A DNA stretch of 64,000 bases from Lampris incognitus (Eukaryota; Chordata; Actinopteri; Lampriformes; Lampridae), in NCBI RefSeq assembly GCF_029633865.1, contig NC_079224.1:24888395-24952394 (forward strand), in the 5' to 3' direction. Of the stretch, positions 36,101 through 42,100 are shown in pieces. Below the pieces are notes generated by a model that was not told where the DNA came from, did not search any database, and saw only the letters and a list, made by a program, of their open reading frames with translations. Each line of letters begins with the position of its first letter. Position 1 is the first letter of the stretch. Position numbers and translations under genes: made by a program.

Positions 36101-37322
36101 GCAAAACCTTTAAAAGATGAACACTCAAAGTAAAGATAAGAAGAACCAATGAATTATCAGAATTAGCTCAAAAATGGGGTTGCAATTACATAACCAATTT
36201 CAATATTTTAGATCACTCAAGAGATGAAGAGATTCAATTTTTTTCATTTCTCACTTGTCACTGTTGGCAATCTTGCGGAACTCCTTGACGGTCATAGCTT
36301 TTTTCTGGATGTTGTACTGTGTGAACAGACCTGACTGGCCCGTCACCACCTGCTGAATTGGTGCTGGTATCACCAGATCATCTATATCGTCATAGGAACG
36401 CCTGGGCTTCCATTCCTTTGGTGGAACGATCTTAAGAGAATAATGTACAGTAAATTATCATGCATTCAGTTTAATAAGGTTTGGCAAATCCATGGTCATC
36501 TGGTGTATTCCAGAAGCAGAAGCTCTTCTATTTAACAAATTGATTCATCTACAAAACTCTAGACAAATCCTTCATAACGTAAATTCAAAATTTTCGTGAT
36601 ATTAGGCTATACAAATAAAATTGAGACTGAGTTTTTTCCCAGCAGTTATTGAATACATAGGATCAACAGTTTAACAAGGTGCTAAGTGTATGATTCTGGC
36701 TTTCCTGACGTATAATGACCATAAATAGTTATGAAGTGTAATAATATAAATAAAGTGTAATAATAGCAGTTGCTGAACAGTACCAAGTGGCACAAAGTAA
36801 ACGAATTTGGCCCCCTATTTCCCCATTCCAAAAATACAACAGATGGACTGGCCAATTGAATTTCCTTGTTCGTCACCATGCCCCCCCAAATGACTTTCCC
36901 CCACTTACAAGTCTGTGCTGCAAATTATGCAGCAAACAACCTCTATGGCGGCTGTTCAATAAATGGAAGATGCTAATAAACGTACTGCGTGTCAGCTACC
37001 CTTCTATTTGAATTTGGTTATCTTTGATTTGTTGCGCTTCACAGCACTAAACAATGGAGGTCAGGATTGAAGCAGAATTTACCATAGCACCTTTAAAAGG
37101 ATCAGGAATAAAAACATTTAAAAGAGGACATTTTAGAGTCCTCCATAAAAGAAGACTCAAAGGTATCATATCAATGCTCACTTTTGCCAAGCCTGCTTTG
37201 TGTGCTCCTTGGGACTCCATGTAAGCAATGTAACAGGTGAAATTCTTGAACTCCTCAACAGTAGGGTAAAAGGTCATGATCCCCTTGGAGCTGGGGTTTT
37301 GGGCACCCAAGTCTGACGCCAT
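3142..37322 (-). CDS. kdm4a: lysine-specific demethylase 4A (JMJD2A), 21 coding exons
   Basis: Nuclear Fe(II)/2-oxoglutarate demethylase acting on trimethylated H3K9 and H3K36. Coding exons in gene order: 37182-37322, 36255-36430, 35993-36107, 34856-35049, 31878-31927, 31661-31764, 29849-29986, 29369-29589, 28967-29130, 24049-24719, 22911-23025, 22299-22474, 17305-17518, 16510-16589, 13752-13807, 12099-12207, 10850-11041, 8284-8454, 4254-4373, 3691-3783, 3142-3279. All have GT/AG borders and compatible phases, totalling 1,145 codons (human 1,064). JmjN lies at about residues 15-57. JmjC (about 140-308) has Fe ligands H189 and E191 (FAWHTEDMD) and H277 (YHAGFNHGF). A poorly conserved Gln/Pro-rich linker follows, then PHD and extended PHD (about 720-970; [10 protein letters not shown]) and the double Tudor (about 979-1095; [18 protein letters not shown]). 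The C-terminus [12 protein letters not shown] matches KDM4A rather than 4B or 4C. The start was chosen because [12 protein letters not shown] aligns with the family N-terminus; an in-frame ATG four codons upstream is less likely. The donor of exon 9 and acceptor of exon 10 (29,369 and 29,130) are the least certain borders. Confidence 0.95.
3806..3838. repeat. CA-rich tract plus G homopolymer
   Basis: A short (CA)n-like tract ending in a run of about 11 G lies in the kdm4a intron between the last two Tudor-region exons. It is simple-sequence DNA. Confidence 0.6.
4121..4156. repeat. (GT)n / (TTTG)n microsatellite
   Basis: Six GT units are followed directly by six TTTG units, about 100 bp before the Tudor exon at 4,254. 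A compound microsatellite. Confidence 0.85.
4457..4565 (+). repeat. tRNA-derived SINE head, truncated
   Basis: The first ~105 bp match the heads of the SINE copies at 20,145 and 21,083, including an A-box-like region (GTAGCGTAGCGGTCT) and a B-box (AGTTCGAATCCCC). The body of the SINE is missing: similarity stops at about 4,565, where gypsy-type coding sequence begins. A promoter-bearing SINE head is therefore fused to a retrotransposon fragment. Confidence 0.75.
4687..7628 (+). pseudogene. Ty3/gypsy pol (protease-RT-RNase H-integrase), frameshifted
   Basis: The reading frame is broken into three overlapping blocks (to 6,082; 6,083-6,949; 6,819-7,628), implying at least two frameshifts, near 6,000 and 6,810-6,950. 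Visible motifs in order: aspartic protease LLVDSGAQ at about 4,750; RT with the catalytic YLDD box at about 5,645 and VNPAKCQFG just after it; RNase H with DASDYAVGA and HKPLTFAM (6,100-6,320); an integrase zinc region with paired H and C residues (6,660-6,790); and a DDE integrase core with [10 protein letters not shown] and [11 protein letters not shown] (6,820-7,140). It cannot make a single polyprotein as it stands. An open frame extends upstream into the SINE head, which is probably fortuitous. Confidence 0.85.
7881..8114 (+). repeat. 3' LTR of the gypsy element (predicted)
   Basis: It starts with TGTGTGGTGG just after a G tract and ends near CTCCCACA, giving TG...CA ends. No second copy exists upstream, so the borders rest on the terminal dinucleotides and on the position after the integrase. 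Limits are uncertain by some bases. Confidence 0.55.
8455..9208. other. kdm4a intron sequence, no feature seen
   Basis: AT-rich intronic sequence directly upstream of the first Tudor exon. I see no exon and no recognisable repeat beyond homopolymer stretches. Confidence 0.5.
9209..9480 (-). repeat. two SINE fragments back to back
   Basis: 9,209-9,340 contains the reverse complement of the tail also present at 40,255-40,285 (TGCATTTATATAACGC), as in tRNA-SINEs that borrow an L2/CR1-type tail. 9,345-9,480 carries the CCATCCATCCATTATCC start and following bases of the SINE that is complete at 40,341-40,716. Both are degraded and intronic. Confidence 0.6.
9928..10701. mobile_element. putative hAT-type non-autonomous element with nested fragments
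   Basis: The left end TAGGGTGACCAGAC and the right end (read inverted TAGAGTGATCAGAT) form imperfect terminal inverted repeats resembling those of many vertebrate hAT elements. Inside are a Penelope-like terminal fragment arranged as an inverted pair (about 10,115-10,245) and a SINE fragment (10,335-10,440). The flanking 8-mers match at only about 5 of 8 positions, so the target duplication is weak. No transposase is present. Confidence 0.45.
11042..12098. other. kdm4a intron, no feature seen
   Basis: Intron between the extended-PHD exons. Apart from an A-rich tract at about 11,573-11,587, nothing is recognisable. Confidence 0.5.
12258..12509. mobile_element. palindromic MITE with about 60-bp inverted repeats
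   Basis: The first ~59 bp (from CTGATATCACCATGTTGG) and the last ~60 bp (inverted: CTGATATAGCCATGTTGG) are about 85% identical in opposite orientation, around a ~130-bp centre. The centre includes a GGTTAGG-rich stretch that only superficially resembles telomere repeats. No coding sequence is present. Superfamily unknown, as the target duplication is unclear. Confidence 0.6.
12510..13751. other. kdm4a intron, no feature seen
   Basis: No exon or identifiable element. A 96-codon open frame at 13,139-13,429 has no family similarity and no splice support. Confidence 0.45.
13965..14050 (+). repeat. LINE 3'-tail fragment
   Basis: TTGCACTGCTGTGGG followed by TTTCATTTCATGTGCGCAGG and GAATGAAATGACAA resembles the 3' end of the LINE at 32,590-33,850 (TTGCACTGCTGTAGGCTGGG ... 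TGATGAAATGATAA). A short retrotransposon tail remnant. Confidence 0.45.
14456..14556 (-). repeat. LINE 3'-tail-like dispersed repeat, copy 2
   Basis: Inverted copy of the segment at 1,160-1,275 (here ATCATGTTTATTGGCCATGT). It is intronic in kdm4a. The remaining ~1.5 kb to 16,057 shows no recognisable feature. Confidence 0.45.
16058..16423. mobile_element. Tc1/mariner-type MITE, TA-flanked
   Basis: The left end CAGTGGTGCTTGAAAAGTTT is mirrored at the right end (inverted CAGTGGTGCTTGAAAGTTTG). Inverted repeats of about 40 bp and TA on both sides (16,056-16,057 and 16,424-16,425) fit a Tc1/mariner target site. At 366 bp it has no transposase. The interior carries a run of about 10 C. It sits less than 100 bp from the PHD exon at 16,510 without disturbing the acceptor or donor. 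Confidence 0.8.
16590..17304. other. kdm4a intron, no feature seen
   Basis: AT-rich intron between two PHD exons. No repeat family recognised. Confidence 0.45.
17948..18417 (-). mobile_element. Penelope-like element 3' part with GIY-YIG fragment
   Basis: Minus-strand fragment of a PLE family seen at least four more times in the window. It has the shared terminal block (GTTGAATCAGTTCATCTGG, GCATGCTCAATAATCCAGG) and then coding similarity to the GIY-YIG endonuclease C-terminus ([19 protein letters not shown], inverted). The PLE sequence breaks at about 18,418 and resumes at about 19,346 beyond an insertion. Confidence 0.7.
18418..19345. mobile_element. unclassified ~0.93-kb insertion inside a PLE
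   Basis: It interrupts the PLE endonuclease region: the sequence on each side is contiguous in other PLE copies except for about 15 bp missing at the junction. The outer ends share CCAGAC in inverted orientation, which could mark short terminal inverted repeats. Open frames in it are short and unrecognised. Possibly a non-autonomous DNA transposon. Confidence 0.4.
19346..19480 (-). mobile_element. PLE GIY-YIG fragment, head-to-head with the next copy
   Basis: Encodes on the minus strand [16 protein letters not shown], the core of a GIY-YIG endonuclease as carried at the C-terminus of Penelope-like elements. At about 19,440-19,520 the orientation flips to the plus-strand copy that follows. 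Confidence 0.6.
19500..20700 (+). mobile_element. Penelope-like element fragment, plus strand
   Basis: The coding remnant covers the region between RT and endonuclease ([32 protein letters not shown]) and a decayed GIY-YIG domain ([17 protein letters not shown] at about 19,958-20,015). Stops and frameshifts are frequent. The copy is split by a SINE at 20,145-20,614 and resumes after it. Confidence 0.7.
20145..20614 (+). repeat. tRNA-derived SINE, full length, with target duplication
   Basis: The tRNA-like head has a B-box (AGTTCGAATCCCC); a ~350-bp body and an A-rich tail (CCTAAAAAAAAAACAAAAAA) follow. A perfect 13-bp target duplication AAGAGGCCATCTA flanks it (20,132-20,144 and 20,615-20,627), and removing the SINE restores PLE continuity. 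Same family as the copies at 4,457 and 21,083. It is a mobile repeat, not a tRNA gene. Confidence 0.9.
20701..21082. other. kdm4a intron, no feature seen
   Basis: AT-rich spacer between two SINE copies. Nothing recognisable. Confidence 0.45.
21083..21509 (+). repeat. tRNA-derived SINE, second long copy
   Basis: Same family as 20,145-20,614, including the head (GGTCTATTCCGTTGCCTACC), the body and an A-rich tail at about 21,500. The first bases differ from the other heads. No target duplication was seen, and the tail abuts a Tc1 fragment. Confidence 0.85.
21518..21897 (+). pseudogene. Tc1-like transposase fragment
   Basis: Encodes pieces typical of the catalytic domain of Tc1 transposases, such as [18 protein letters not shown] with the first catalytic Asp, then frameshifted sequence. 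It ends with TTAATGTTTTGGCTGATC, characteristic of a fish Tc1 inverted-repeat end. The 5' half is absent. The family differs from the copy at 26,335-27,552. Confidence 0.75.
22625..22745 (+). repeat. LINE/SINE tail fragment
   Basis: TGATGTAAATAAAGTTTATA followed by repeated ATT is typical of L2/CR1-type 3' tails in fish. It is intronic, between the exons at 22,299 and 22,911. Confidence 0.4.
23026..24048. other. kdm4a intron with A-rich low-complexity end
   Basis: No exon or identifiable element. An almost pure A tract (about 23,985-24,042) lies directly beside the donor of the large linker exon. On the gene strand this is a poly-T run starting a few bases after the donor site. Confidence 0.5.
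25042..25960 (+). pseudogene. L1 ORF1p remnant (transposase_22-like)
   Basis: Coiled-coil-like residues and the conserved RRM-preceding motif ([15 protein letters not shown]) are those of L1 ORF1 proteins, which bind L1 RNA. The C-terminal motif ([19 protein letters not shown]) is in another frame from 25,594. An internal frameshift, a stop and a SINE insertion disrupt it. Confidence 0.7.
25222..25312 (-). repeat. SINE fragment (CCATCCATTATCC family)
   Basis: Truncated copy of the SINE that is complete at 40,341-40,716 (TTATCCAAACCGCTTATCCT), inserted in the L1 ORF1 region. Confidence 0.7.
25999..26334. repeat. unclassified DNA repeat, copy A (5' part)
   Basis: ACTAGAACGACC, then a block shared with 27,597-27,780 (CAGTTGAGATATTAATGCAT, TTAGTATGTCTGTTA). 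It appears to be cut by the Tc1 element at 26,335 and to resume for about 40 bp after it. The AGAACG...ATGGGCGGTCA end resembles non-autonomous piggyBac-type repeats of fish; this is tentative. Confidence 0.45.
26335..27552 (-). mobile_element. Tc1-like DNA transposon with both ends
   Basis: The left end CACTCACTGGCCACTTTATT and the right end (inverted CACTCACCGGCCACTTTATT) form inverted repeats of about 31 bp. TA flanks both sides (26,333-26,334 and 27,553-27,554). At 1,218 bp it has about the size of autonomous Tc1 elements. A single transposase gene occupies the minus strand. Confidence 0.92.
26362..27405 (-). pseudogene. Tc1-like transposase, nearly full length, frameshifted near the C-terminus
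   Basis: From the ATG at 27,405 the frame is open for 306 codons. It holds paired helix-turn-helix DNA-binding regions ([20 protein letters not shown]), then the DDE domain with WSDESRF (first Asp) and [12 protein letters not shown] (second Asp). A frameshift near 26,600 moves the third catalytic segment ([10 protein letters not shown]) into another frame, where a TGA replaces the expected Trp codon. Full-length family members have about 340 residues. This copy should be inactive, although the ends look competent for mobilisation in trans. Confidence 0.85.
27597..28033. mobile_element. unclassified MITE, copy B, with imperfect inverted ends
   Basis: The left end (CTAGAACGGCCATGGGTGGTC) and the right end (inverted: CTACTAAAATGACCATGAGTG) contain a shared ATGG/ATGA-GTGGTCA core, giving imperfect inverted repeats. 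The left part is a direct repeat of 25,999-26,200. No coding capacity. Confidence 0.45.
28080..28870 (+). pseudogene. L1-type reverse transcriptase remnant
   Basis: In several frames the conserved RT blocks of L1 ORF2 are visible: [15 protein letters not shown] (block 2), AEKAF and related residues (block 3-4), then [19 protein letters not shown] with [17 protein letters not shown] (YADD region, here AED). Stops and frameshifts interrupt every block. The endonuclease domain is missing. Confidence 0.75.
30301..31220 (-). mobile_element. piggyBac-type relic flanked by TTAA
   Basis: The ends CCCTCTACTGCACACTTTG and, inverted, CCCTCTATTGCACAGCGTTG lie within TTAA on both sides (30,297-30,300; 31,221-31,224), the diagnostic target site of piggyBac. 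Inside, on the minus strand at about 30,650-30,760, is a fragment resembling the C-terminal cysteine-rich DNA-binding domain of the transposase ([20 protein letters not shown]). The catalytic domain is absent, so this is an internally deleted, non-autonomous copy. Confidence 0.8.
32058..32585 (-). mobile_element. Penelope-like element terminal fragments (two in tandem)
   Basis: Two blocks start with the same terminal sequence (GTTGAATCAGTTCATCTGGA at about 32,067 and 32,376). The first has a run of about 14 C and a short coding remnant; the second continues into the PLE 3' region (CATTAACTAGAGTTTCAATG). They are fragments of the family at 17,948 and 33,885. Confidence 0.65.
32590..33360 (+). 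pseudogene. non-LTR retrotransposon RT C-terminal remnant with 3' region
   Basis: Encodes [33 protein letters not shown] and [13 protein letters not shown], the thumb and post-RT region common to Rex1/CR1/L2-like LINEs of fish, then frameshifted C-terminal sequence and a 3' untranslated tail. It abuts the PLE fragment to the left. The tail continues at about 33,805-33,850 after an unrelated segment. Confidence 0.7.
33361..33805. repeat. unclassified insertion in the LINE tail
   Basis: A ~445-bp segment lies between two parts of a LINE tail that are adjacent in other copies (compare 13,965-14,050). It includes two long G/C homopolymers (about 33,549-33,566 and 33,746-33,762) and a repeated CTTCGGCCCT word. 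No inverted ends or coding sequence were recognised. Confidence 0.35.
33885..34695. mobile_element. Penelope-like element, inverted pair of fragments
   Basis: 33,885-34,100 is the PLE tail in minus orientation. 34,105-34,695 is a plus-strand piece running through the decayed GIY-YIG endonuclease ([19 protein letters not shown]) to the terminus (GGATTATTGAGCATGCA). The two share about 200 bp in opposite orientation, an arrangement common among Penelope-like insertions. Stops are present; nothing functional remains. Confidence 0.7.
35050..35992. other. kdm4a intron, no feature seen
   Basis: Intron between two JmjC-region exons. No repeat or exon recognised. Confidence 0.5.
36431..37181. other. 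kdm4a intron, no feature seen
   Basis: Intron between the start-codon exon and the second coding exon. No element recognised. Confidence 0.5.
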
Positions 37323-37573
37323 CCCACACCTCAATGGCTGCCCCTATAATATAAATAAAGGAGAATTGCGTTTGTAGGGGTTGAATGACATTCTTATTAT
37401 TTCTGCCAGTTTACATGACTGTTTTTTAATTCTTACTAGACACCAACTGTTTGATGAGAAAAAGGACTTTTTAAAATTCATGTTGTTGATGGGTACTCAC
37501 CAAACAGATCCGTCAATCCAGTTATAATACATGATATGAAATGCAAAAATCTAGATCTCATAATTTACAAATA

Positions 37574-37616
37574 TATAGACAGACAGACAAGCAGACAGAC
37601 AGATAGATAGATAGAA
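37574..37616. repeat. (GACA)n/(GATA)n microsatellite
   Basis: Imperfect tetranucleotide array of GACA then GATA units in kdm4a intron 1. The rest of 37,330-38,330 holds nothing recognisable. Confidence 0.8.
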
Positions 37617-38330
37617 AGCCCCTTTGCTCTGATATGGTTTTAGACAAGCATCCCAATGATGCTTTAATCAATTATTTCCCGCATGTATATATATCATAGC
37701 CTTTAAAGCTGTATTATGCATCTTCTGACTGACAGATGGCAGACGGTAATGCTAGAGAGATCCCAAAACAAACACTAACAGTTAGGCCGCTCTCCACCCC
37801 TCCTTTCCTGTCTACGATGGCTGAGGTGTAGCAAACAAGATGCTCGTGATCAAATTTTTTCAGCTGGATGGTGCTCATAGTGGACTACCCAGTGACACCG
37901 ATGTTGCTCCATTTCCTCTGGATGTGCAAGTATGCAGTTGTTTGCTAATATGTTAGACTAAGAACTTGCTAACTTCAAATATTTCTATGTTTGGATGGAG
38001 TGTGTATGCATGAATCATGCTCTGTGCCTGCAGTTCATTGCTTCGTAACAGAGTAGACAAAGGAGAATGAAACCAAGTCAGCTGAGTTGTACAGTACAGG
38101 GTCGTATGCCACAAAGGGATCTTTTGAGGTAGATGACTTCTCTCATCCTGAAGCACAAATGGTTTGGGTGATTTTTCACGATGACAATTGCAAGACTTGG
38201 CACAAGATATAATATGCCACAATACAGACTGGCCCAGCAGCAGTGACCGTCACTGCTCTCAATATAGGAGTAGTGCCACTAGCTACTGACGAGACCAAGT
38301 TAAAAAAGTATGCAAACCGCAGGTACTCAC

Positions 38331-38874
38331 TAGGGGTGTGTCAGTGTACATGTGCACACGTTTACACGGAAATAAAACCATAACCGTCAAATAAAAATCC
38401 CTAACCGATAAACGTAAAGGTTTTTGTTTATTTTGTTTTTTATATAATGCGTGATAATGTCATCATTCTTTGCTGCGTGACAAGTGCAAGTGCGATTGAA
38501 GCATGGGATGGCGGCTAGTAAAAATCTACGGAGCCCCATGTGGGAGTTTGGATTAGAAAGCTTCTCAGCGGGATCTAATCGCACCGAAGGGCTTCGCGGA
38601 AGCGGTAAGCTCCCCCCCCAAAAAAGGGCAAGTTTCTAACGCATACTCACCCAGAGATATTCGATCTTTTGTAGATGGTGTAGCCTAGTTGTGTCATACG
38701 ACATCGGCGACCTTAACAGCGGTGAATCTATGGAATGAGGCTACAGCGACATCTAGCGGTATAGCACCGACATACTTTCAAAATTCACAGAAATCCTGAA
38801 ACGTGTACATGTTTAAACGGCAAACATTGCACCGTGTAAACGTGTACAGATTTTAGTACACGTTCACATCCCTA
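38331..38874. mobile_element. hAT-type MITE with 8-bp target duplication
   Basis: A perfect 8-bp direct repeat GTACTCAC flanks the element (38,323-38,330 and 38,875-38,882). The ends TAGGGGTGTG and, inverted, TAGGGATGTG form short inverted repeats that continue imperfectly with ACACGTTTA-type words. The 8-bp duplication is the hAT signature. At 544 bp it has no transposase. Confidence 0.8.
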
Positions 38875-38882
38875 GTACTCAC

Positions 38883-39582
38883 ATGCCCCAGATAGCAGCT
38901 TCTATGCATAATAATCTTAATGTAAAAAAAAAGAAGAAAAAAGTTGAACAGATGTTTTACAGTGTGAAGTTGAGTGTTCTTGTTCACTACTGCTATGCTG
39001 ATAATAAACTTCCGTGCTTTTCACTTAACAAGATACCAAGAACAGCTTCAAGCAAAAGGGGGCAACTTAGGGATGGCAACTTGATGTCATCTGAAATTCT
39101 CAAAACCTCTCAAAAGATTTTTAAACTGCTAGTTGGTGAAAAATTTCTCACTTTAAGGGTATGGGCCATATGGGCTGCATTAATTTAATTACTGTAATCT
39201 AATTGTAACAGTATGTTTTTGTGAACACTTGTATATATAGTGTGGTTATATGTTTACTGTTGTTATCTTTGAGCACACCAAAACAAATTCCAAATCAACT
39301 GTAAAGCTGATACAGAAATAAATTATTGAATCTTGAATCTCTTGAAAAAGACTGGCTTTTCAAAGGAAAATTCAAGAAACTATTATGTAATTTATAGTCA
39401 ACATTATACCATTTATGCATGTGTCTGATAACCAAATTATCAACACCGATTAACAGCTGAAAAAGTGAGTTTAGAATTTCATGCCCCTGTAGACTGTAGA
39501 TTGACTGTTGAATCTCAGTGAGATCAAAACTGTTGGCAATCCCTTCGCATTACAGGCAGTTATTTCACTCACTGTTAATATC
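38883..39582. other. kdm4a intron 1, no feature seen
   Basis: AT-rich sequence; a 101-codon open frame at 38,883-39,188 has no recognisable similarity. Confidence 0.4.
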
Positions 39583-39976
39583 AATGTGGTGGGATTGGAG
39601 GAGGCAGTTGCTCTGACAATTGGTGGAGCTGCGCTGGGGGAGCGCAAGGACTCATGGGACTGTTAATGTTCGAGTTGGGATTGTTTTTGATTGTATTATA
39701 TTTTTGCGTGTTCCGGTGTTCTGTTCATGTTGGGATGTGTTGTTGTTTGGGGGTTCGACTCAGACTGGGTAGGGGACCGTTACTGACTGACTGACCTCAG
39801 GAGTGTGACTTAGACTGATGTCGCCAGTTTGGACATCGAATGGGAAATCGTTGTTGTTGACTGTTCTGCCGGTGTGTTAAAAGAGCACCCCCAGGATCAC
39901 GCAGTGTATGGGGCACGGGAGTTGTGATTAAAAAGAGACCTCTGCCTCTCAACTCATTGTTCCAGGCCAGCTCGCC
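39583..39976 (+). repeat. solo-LTR candidate
   Basis: Runs from TGTGGTGGGATTGG to GCTCGCCACA, i.e. TG...CA with a short inverted repeat (TGTGGTGG/CGCCACA). Its late part (GATTAAAAAGAGACCTCTG, CTCAACTCATTG) is reminiscent of the R/U5 layout of the gypsy LTR at 7,881-8,114. ATATC occurs near both sides but is separated by two bases on the left. No internal coding region adjoins it. Confidence 0.45.
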
Positions 39977-40036
39977 ACAATATCTTGCTTAATGCAGCTT
40001 TAAGTATAGAACATTTCTGTGAATAATTCTGTGAAT

Positions 40037-40285
40037 TGGGGGTGGCGTGGCTCAGGAGGTAGAGCAGGTCATCTAGTAATCGGAAGGTCATCGGTTCTAT
40101 CCCTGGCTCCTGCGGAGAGCGGGTCAAGGTGTCAACACACTGAACCCTTAACTGCTCCTGATGAGCAGGTTGGCACCTTGGATGGCAGCCTCCGCTACGT
40201 GTGCGTGAATGTGAGGCATACACTGTAAAGAACTTAAAGTGGTCGGTAGACTATAAAAGCGCTATATAAATGCAGTACATTGACT
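40037..40285 (+). repeat. tRNA-derived SINE with L2-like tail
   Basis: The tRNA-like head (GTGGCTCAGGAGGTAGAGCA, then a degenerate B-box GGTTCTATCCC) leads into a body and the tail AAAGCGCTATATAAATGCAG, a 3' end shared with L2/CR1-type LINEs that supply its replication machinery. It lies in kdm4a intron 1. Confidence 0.8.
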
Positions 40286-40340
40286 TTTTATTTACCATCA
40301 TATCAAACAGCTACAACAAAGTCCAGAACTGGTCTACAAT

Positions 40341-40716
40341 CCATCCATCCATTATCTTAACCGCTTATCCCGCTCTCAGGGTCGCAGGGATGCTGGAACC
40401 TATTCCAGCAGTCATTGGGCAGCCGGTGGGGAGACACCCTGGACAGGCCGCCAGGCCATCACAGGGCTCTCACACACACATACACACACATATTCACTCC
40501 TAGGGACAATTTAGTACGGCCAATTCACCTGACTTACATGTCTTTGGACTGTGGGAGGAAACCGGAGCCCCTGGAGGAAACCCACGCAGACAAGGGAGAG
40601 AACATGCAAACTCCACACAGAGGACGACCTGGGATGACCCACCAAAGTTGGACTACCCCGGGGCTCGAACCCAGGACCTTCTTGCTGTGAGGCGACCGCG
40701 CCAACCACTGGCACAA
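40341..40716 (-). repeat. tRNA-derived SINE, full length, 11-bp target duplication
   Basis: A perfect duplication TGGTCTACAAT flanks it (40,330-40,340 and 40,717-40,727). Read on the minus strand it begins with the tRNA-like head (B-box GGTTCGAGCCC), passes a conserved core (GGAGTTTGCATGTTCTC) and ends in repeated GGATGGAT. Fragments occur at 9,345, 10,335, 25,222 and 42,101, and a related plus-strand copy at 55,592. Confidence 0.9.
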
Positions 40717-40976
40717 TGGTCTACAATATTGGCAAGTATTTGTAGTTACAGTTAAACTTCACAAACGTAATTCTGTTTTGCATCGCATGAGCAAACGTCT
40801 TTAATACAAAATAAGTATTAACCTAGCACACAAATGTCATAAACGTAATGATTTTGTTTGACCTGCGTTGTGTAGGTTAATGAGTTATAATTACATCTCT
40901 GAATTTCAGTGGAGGCATAGTATTTTGGATGGGCCCATCCTGTTGCATCAGTTTATACAATGATCAAGTTAAACCA

Positions 40977-41006
40977 TTTTTTATCCCAGGCTCCTGGGAT
41001 AAAAAA
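40977..41006. repeat. perfect 14-bp inverted repeat (hairpin)
   Basis: TTTTTTATCCCAGG and CCTGGGATAAAAAA are exact reverse complements separated by CT. It lies in kdm4a intron 1, about 0.8 kb inside the first exon. No adjacent coding sequence and no function is apparent. Confidence 0.9.
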
Positions 41007-41684
41007 AAAAGTATAACTTGAACATTGCTCGATGATAACGCGAAGGTAAATATTTTTGTCTGTACGCAACGCGTGAATTTAGCGGAAAAGAACATAGCGG
41101 CAATCCTTTCCAGTTGGTCGAGTGCTGCGTCTCTTTAATTCTTTAGCTGGCAAACGTTAGCCTGGCATCATGCTAAGTGGCTAACCTCGGCAAATGTGAC
41201 ACCAATGGCAGCTAACGTAACATTAGCTTAGCCTGCTTGCATGGTGTCTATTCTCCGTATAAATGTCACAATCGTTGAGTGCAGCGTACATGACCACACA
41301 AAATAAAGTATCAAGTGAAAGTGTATAATCCTGTTTTGTCCCATTAAATAATATGGACACAGGGACGTTGTTAATCCGCGCACCGTTATGCTTACTTAGC
41401 CTGTAATGGACACTGAGTATTTCCTGGGCTGCTGATTTGAATGAGTAAAACTGAAAAGCGCCGCTGAAACTTTAATAACTGACCTAACGCTCATAGTATT
41501 AACAAGTTGAACAAATAACAATCGATAAAGGATATTTGACATGTTTAAGTTATATTTGTCATTCCAAACAGAACCACGAGTTAACTATTTTTAACTATAT
41601 TCCATGTATGTTTCAGCAAATACAACCTAACTCCTACGTCCATGTTCTAATGCGGCTAGTGCCGCTAGCAGACAGATCAACATC

Positions 41685-41727
41685 GTTAGCTTAGCTGTTA
41701 AGCTGTTAGCTTAGCTGTTAAGCTAAC
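41685..41727. repeat. 20-bp tandem repeat near the kdm4a first exon
   Basis: GTTAGCTTAGCTGTTAAGCT occurs twice head to tail, and the words are themselves partly palindromic (TTAGCT/AGCTAA). About 65 bp inside the first intron. Confidence 0.8.
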
Positions 41728-41791
41728 ATTTCGATGAACACAAACGCGAAGGCCATTAGCCTTAGTACAAGAATGTCATGAACGCACTCAC

Positions 41792-41900
41792 CAACTCCAC
41801 CAAACTGATTCAGCAGTCGTGCCTTAAGACACCGATGTCCTGATATCGAAAGGAAAGTAACTGGAGTTTGGAAAGGAACAAGACACATTTATAACTACTG
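41792..41900 (-). other. kdm4a: kdm4a untranslated exon 1 (predicted; 5' end approximate)
   Basis: A strong splice donor on the minus strand (GTTG followed by gtgagtg; donor at 41,790-41,791) lies upstream of the start-codon exon. That exon has an acceptor seven bases before the ATG (exon to about 37,329). This implies a non-coding first exon and a first intron of about 4.5 kb, a layout usual for KDM4 genes. The transcription start is not visible, so the upper limit is a guess. Confidence 0.5.
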
Positions 41901-42010
41901 TCTGTGATCGGTTCGCTACAATTTAATGCCACTTCTGCACATGCGCACGCCCCTTGGCTTTTGTTTATCACAAGACGCATGGCACACGCTTGACCAATCA
42001 GAGAGCGACT
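41880..42010 (-). promoter_or_regulatory. putative kdm4a promoter with NRF1-like and CCAAT motifs
   Basis: Just upstream of the predicted first exon are an NRF1-like site (CATGCGCA in the context 41,936-41,950) and a CCAAT box (41,994-41,998, inverted relative to the gene). Both are typical of TATA-less housekeeping promoters, and no TATA box is evident. The assignment rests on motif and position only. Confidence 0.4.
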
Positions 42011-42100
42011 TTGTAGACAGACGACGTACGTGAGGTGCGATTATTTTTTAATCTTTTTTTCCACATATATAAAGATGAGACTGATTTTATTTCGACTTCC

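Noticed and set aside
37574-37616. CRISPR-like array
   Set aside because: A plain tetranucleotide microsatellite; no repeat-spacer pattern occurs anywhere in the window.
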